NCBI RefSeq assembly: GCF_007988885.1
Contig: NZ_BJUZ01000001.1
Span: 496,001 to 560,000 of the forward strand
Direction: 5' to 3'
DNA length: 64,000 bases
From: Gluconobacter wancherniae NBRC 103581
GTDB lineage: Bacteria; Pseudomonadota; Alphaproteobacteria; Acetobacterales; Acetobacteraceae
Below, in pieces: positions 61,120 through 64,000 of the stretch. Positions within the stretch are counted from its first letter, which is position 1; each line of letters opens with the position of its first letter. Position numbers and translations under genes: made by a program. The notes under the pieces were generated by a model. The model saw only the letters and a program-made list of their open reading frames with translations, was not told the origin of the DNA and ran no database searches.

Positions 61120-62453
61120 CAGATTCCTGCAATGCTCATGTCGTCAATGCGAACGCTCGGCGCGTTAACGCCCTGACAAAACTCAAGATCATTTCCCGCA
61201 ATCATCCGCGCGAACATGTCCTTGAGGTTTCCAGCGATCGTCAGTTCAGCGACCGGTTCGGCAATCTGGCCGTCTCGGATCATGAAGCCCGATGCGCCCC
61301 GGCTGTAATCGCCTGTCAGCATGTTGACGGATGAGCCCATAAGTTCAGTAACAAGGATACCTTCACGGATATCGGAACGCAGATCATCCGGTGCAAGAGA
61401 GCCGGGAGCCAGGTGAAGGTTTGTAATACCGGGCGAAGGTGGAGACGAAACGCCACGGGAAGCCCGTCCGTTCGAGCGCATGCCGAGCTGGCGCGCACTG
61501 CGCGAGTCCAGAAGCCATGTCTGCAGGACGCCCTCTTCGATGAGGTTCATCCTGAGCGCGCTGCCCCCTTCAGCGTCGAAAGGGCGGGACCCTGTTCCAC
61601 GAAGCCGACGAGGATCATCGATAACGTTGATTTCGCTCGAAAAAATTTTGTCCCCGAGCGAATCTTTCAGAAAGGATGTGCCCCGTGCGATTGCTGCACC
61701 GCTGATCGCTGAGGTCAGATGCCCTAGAAGGGAGGTCGAAACCCGTGGATCAAATATTACGGGATACGTACCGGTCCGGGGCTTCACCGGGTTCAGACGC
61801 CTGAGCGCACGCGTTGCCGCTTCACGCCCAATCTCGGCCGGACTGATGAGATCGCTCAGGAAAACCGTGCTGCGACCTGCATAGTCGCGCTGCATGTTTG
61901 CGCCTTCACCGGCCAGTACGCTGACGGCATTCGAATAGCTCGTGCGTGCATAACTTCCCAGAAAGCCGGCTGATGTGCCGAGCGCGATAACTGTTCGGCC
62001 AAACCCGGCAGAAGCGCCACTGCTGTTTGTAATGCCGTCAAAACCAAGAGCCGTTTCTTCGGCTTCACGAGCACGTGCCAGAAGCGCATCCATGTTCGGG
62101 GCCTGAGTGTCTTCAAGCTCCAGACCTGAAGCATCAAACACCCCGGACTGGGCATCGGGAGAAAGGCCGCCGAAGCGGTCTTCGGGCACAACCTGCGCCA
62201 TGGCACATGCCTGTTCGGCCAAGCGGTCGAACTCACGTTCATCCATGACGCTGGTCGAAACAGTGGCGGCCCTTAGCCCACGAAAAACTCTCAAACCCAG
62301 AGCGACGCTCTCTGAGCGTTCGATTCCTTCTGGAACACCCTGCCGCACAAGAGCGGATTCTGATTCGTTGCGAACCAGAATAGCGTCAGCATGATCCGCA
62401 CCATGGCGGCGTGCTGCTGCCAAAAGAGCTTCAACGTGGGCTGTTACAGTCAT
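61119..62453 (-). CDS. pmbA: TldD/PmbA family metalloprotease (PmbA/TldE)
   Basis: PmbA (TldE) partners with TldD in a zinc protease that processes short peptides such as microcin B17 and the CcdA antitoxin. The 444-residue protein has the N-terminal VEALLAAARRHGADHADAIL region. A conserved middle contains GFGRTVIALGTSAGF, and the C-terminal GRASRGVSSPP...TNLHLAPG block follows. TldE lacks the catalytic HExxxH of TldD, as seen here, so it is the non-catalytic subunit. No tldD is in this window. Confidence 0.92.
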   Translation of the reverse strand: MTVTAHVEALLAAARRHGADHADAILVRNESESALVRQGVPEGIERSESVALGLRVFRGLRAATVSTSVMDEREFDRLAEQACAMAQVVPEDRFGGLSPDAQSGVFDASGLELEDTQAPNMDALLARAREAEETALGFDGITNSSGASAGFGRTVIALGTSAGFLGSYARTSYSNAVSVLAGEGANMQRDYAGRSTVFLSDLISPAEIGREAATRALRRLNPVKPRTGTYPVIFDPRVSTSLLGHLTSAISGAAIARGTSFLKDSLGDKIFSSEINVIDDPRRLRGTGSRPFDAEGGSALRMNLIEEGVLQTWLLDSRSARQLGMRSNGRASRGVSSPPSPGITNLHLAPGSLAPDDLRSDIREGILVTELMGSSVNMLTGDYSRGASGFMIRDGQIAEPVAELTIAGNLKDMFARMIAGNDLEFCQGVNAPSVRIDDMSIAGI

Positions 62454-63715
62454 GCGGCAAGCCTTGCTGTGATGTCCTCTATGGATGGTAGGTTCTCGAC
62501 AGGGCCAATCGCCGTGAATGTTGGGGTGCCGGAAAAGATGTCACGTGCAACGCGCAGGATGTCTGCTTCGGTAACGGCGTCGATGCGAGCCACTGTTTCC
62601 GCCGTCGGAATCGGACGCCCATGAACCTGAATCTGGCGAGAGAGCTGCTCGCAACGGCTGCCTGTGCTTTCCATCGACATCAGCAGAGAAGATTTTAGCT
62701 GAGCACGGGCACGAGCCATCTCTTCAGACGTGAGGCCATCTTGCAAGCGACGAAGCTCGTCGATCATAGCGGGAACAAGCTCTGCCGTCTGTTCGCCTCC
62801 AGTGCCCGCATACAGGCCGAACACACCACTGTCTCCAAAGGGGGAGGCAAACGAATAGACGCTATAGACCAGCCCGCGGCGTTCACGGATTTCCTGGAAA
62901 AGACGTGAAGACATTCCGCCGCCAAGAAGGGTCGAAAGGACCATGACGGGATAATGATCCGCAGAGCGGTAGCTTGCGGACGGAAAGCCCATGACGACAT
63001 GCGCCTGATCCAGCTCTCGGGTGATGCGCAGATCTCCGCCTGAGTATACCGCTTCACGTGTGCGGGGTGTGTCATGTGTGGGGAGGTCTGCGAAGTGCTC
63101 TTTGACCAGTGCGACAACCGTTGCGTGGTCCAGATTTCCTGCCGCAGCAATAACGATGTTGCGCGTTGTATAGTGCTCACGCATGTAATTCATGAGCGTG
63201 TCACGCGTCATGCCCGAGACTAATGCTTCGGTCCCGAGTGTCGGGCGTCCCATGGGCTGATCGGGGTATGCCCGTTCCTGAAAATGATCGAAGATGATAT
63301 CGTCTGGCGTGTCATTCGCCTGACCGATTTCCTGTAGGATCACGCCGCGTTCGCGCTCGATTTCTGCATCAAGAAACGTGCTGTGCGTCAGGATGTCGCC
63401 AATGATATCAACGCCAAGCGCAAGATCTTCCTTGAGAAGCTTGACGTAATATGCGGTCGTTTCGCGTGCCGTATAGGCGTTGATATAGCCGCCTACATTC
63501 TCGATTTCTTCAGCAATACGGGCGGCTGACCGGCGTGCCGTCCCTTTGAACGCCATGTGCTCCAGAAAGTGGGAGACGCCGTTGTCTTCTGCACGTTCAT
63601 CGCGTGTGCCTGTCGAGACATAGGCACCGAATGATACAGTCTCCACGCGCTCCATGCGTTCGGTCACGATGGTGAGCCCGTTTTCGAGCTTGGTGAGTTC
63701 GATGGTTTCGGTCAT
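62450..63715 (-). CDS. M16 family zinc peptidase (processing-peptidase-like)
   Basis: The 421-residue protein has the inverted zinc motif HFLEH in VSHFLEHMAFKGT (about 48-60). The distal glutamate is in ERGVILQEIGQANDTPDD. The two-domain M16B layout is closest to the mitochondrial processing peptidase beta subunit and to bacterial PqqL-like enzymes. There is no signal peptide. It overlaps pmbA by 4 bases and follows thrC. Confidence 0.94.
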   Translation of the reverse strand: MTETIELTKLENGLTIVTERMERVETVSFGAYVSTGTRDERAEDNGVSHFLEHMAFKGTARRSAARIAEEIENVGGYINAYTARETTAYYVKLLKEDLALGVDIIGDILTHSTFLDAEIERERGVILQEIGQANDTPDDIIFDHFQERAYPDQPMGRPTLGTEALVSGMTRDTLMNYMREHYTTRNIVIAAAGNLDHATVVALVKEHFADLPTHDTPRTREAVYSGGDLRITRELDQAHVVMGFPSASYRSADHYPVMVLSTLLGGGMSSRLFQEIRERRGLVYSVYSFASPFGDSGVFGLYAGTGGEQTAELVPAMIDELRRLQDGLTSEEMARARAQLKSSLLMSMESTGSRCEQLSRQIQVHGRPIPTAETVARIDAVTEADILRVARDIFSGTPTFTAIGPVENLPSIEDITARLAA

Positions 63716-63734
63716 GGGATCCCGTATGGTCGAG

Positions 63735-63767
63735 AAAAGTCAGGCCCCTTGAGATTGGGGGCCTGAC
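63735..63767 (-). terminator. Intrinsic terminator after thrC
   Basis: On the minus strand, a 10-bp GC-rich stem (GTCAGGCCCC with GGGGCCTGAC, 63739-63767) is followed by TTTTCTCG. It lies 15 bases after the thrC stop codon and separates it from the peptidase gene. Confidence 0.85.
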
Positions 63768-63782
63768 ACAGAACGCAAGTTT

Positions 63783-64000
63783 TTAGTTGCGTCGGATGTG
63801 AGCGCGGACTGCAGCCTGAAGGCCGGAAATTTCGCTGCTCATTGTGGTATAACGCTCTTCGCGCTCGAAAAGATCAGCAAGATGCGGAGGAAGTTCCGCA
63901 CGAATCCCGGTCGCAGCGAAAACCGCATCCGGGAATTTGGCCGGATGTGCGGTCGCGGCAGCGACCATGGGTATACCCGCTTCCTTGAAACGCTTCCCTG
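63783..64000 (-). CDS. thrC: Threonine synthase, C-terminal fragment (continues beyond the window)
   Basis: The frame enters from the right edge and ends at 63783, showing about 72 C-terminal residues. The end FKEAGIPMVAAATAHPAKFP, then HLADLFEREERYT, matches the C-terminus of threonine synthase (class TSH1), where ATAHPAKFPD is a conserved segment. The PLP lysine and substrate sites lie outside. The ATG inside this frame at 63968 is internal. Confidence 0.9.
   Translation of the reverse strand, partial: GKRFKEAGIPMVAAATAHPAKFPDAVFAATGIRAELPPHLADLFEREERYTTMSSEISGLQAAVRAHIRRN

Noticed and set aside
1-64000. CRISPR arrays, insertion sequences, prophage or integrase genes
   Set aside because: No direct-repeat arrays, transposase or integrase motifs, or terminal inverted repeats were seen at any point in the window.

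Overview
This 64 kb window reads as ordinary core chromosome of an alphaproteobacterium, most likely an acetic acid bacterium (Acetobacteraceae, Gluconobacter- or Acetobacter-like). The assignment is inferred from gene content and protein character: single bifunctional RelA/SpoT next to rpoZ, LpxI instead of LpxH, Hsp20 followed by a DUF1150 gene, a PmtA-type methyltransferase, and a cytochrome-oxidase operon reduced to a non-catalytic subunit I plus ctaB and coxF. Coding density is very high, with many 4-bp ATGA/GTGA overlaps. I see no insertion sequence, prophage, CRISPR array or rRNA. One tRNA gene, tRNA-Leu(CAG), is present.

Layout. 1-4.3 kb: 3' part of an Fe superoxide dismutase gene, a beta-hydroxyacid dehydrogenase, msrPQ (periplasmic methionine sulfoxide repair) and a convergent NYN nuclease/degenerate uracil-DNA-glycosylase-like pair. 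4.4-10.1 kb: rpoZ, spoT/rsh, acpS, lepB, rnc, era. 10.2-22.9 kb: a long envelope and translation cluster, pyrH-frr-uppS-cdsA-dxr-rseP-bamA-skp-lpxD-fabZ-lpxA-lpxI-gloA. 22.9-26.5 kb: a small orphan histidine-kinase-like gene, then rpmH-rnpA-yidD-yidC-engB under a sigma70-like promoter. 26.5-31.6 kb: argB, a PAS/degenerate-GGDEF protein, dapD-dapE and an unknown membrane protein. 31.6-33.9 kb (minus): def-fmt-truA. 34-35.2 kb: hsp20-DUF1150 behind a clear RpoH-type promoter, then a RidA-family gene. 35.2-40.8 kb (minus): tRNA-Leu, rnd, kdsD-lptC-lptA-lptB-rpoN. 40.9-48 kb: an NDUFA9-like reductase and gltD-gltB. 48-57.9 kb: pepF, an ABC1/UbiB kinase, a small Gln-rich protein, uvrB, aldose 1-epimerase, greB, gshB, a small membrane protein and pmtA. 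58-64 kb: vestigial cox1-ctaB-coxF, then on the minus strand a Tim44-domain protein, pmbA, an M16 peptidase and the 3' end of thrC.

The genes fit together as envelope building (lipid A and its transport, undecaprenyl phosphate, CDP-diacylglycerol, Bam and YidC insertion, signal peptidase, RseP), translation maturation (frr, def, fmt, truA, rnpA, rnc, era), nitrogen and diaminopimelate metabolism (gltBD, argB, dapDE) and stress response (rsh, rpoN, hsp20, msrPQ, gshB).

I do not see an obviously new multi-gene system. The points most worth a second look are: the haem-copper oxidase subunit I relic that keeps both low-spin haem histidines but has lost every CuB and haem a3 ligand; rnpA with no ATG/GTG/TTG start and an apparent CTG start overlapping the rpmH stop; a run of ten G residues in the 5' part of the essential gene uppS; an eroded uracil-DNA-glycosylase homologue coupled to a NYN nuclease; and a 73-residue orphan phosphoacceptor-like protein.
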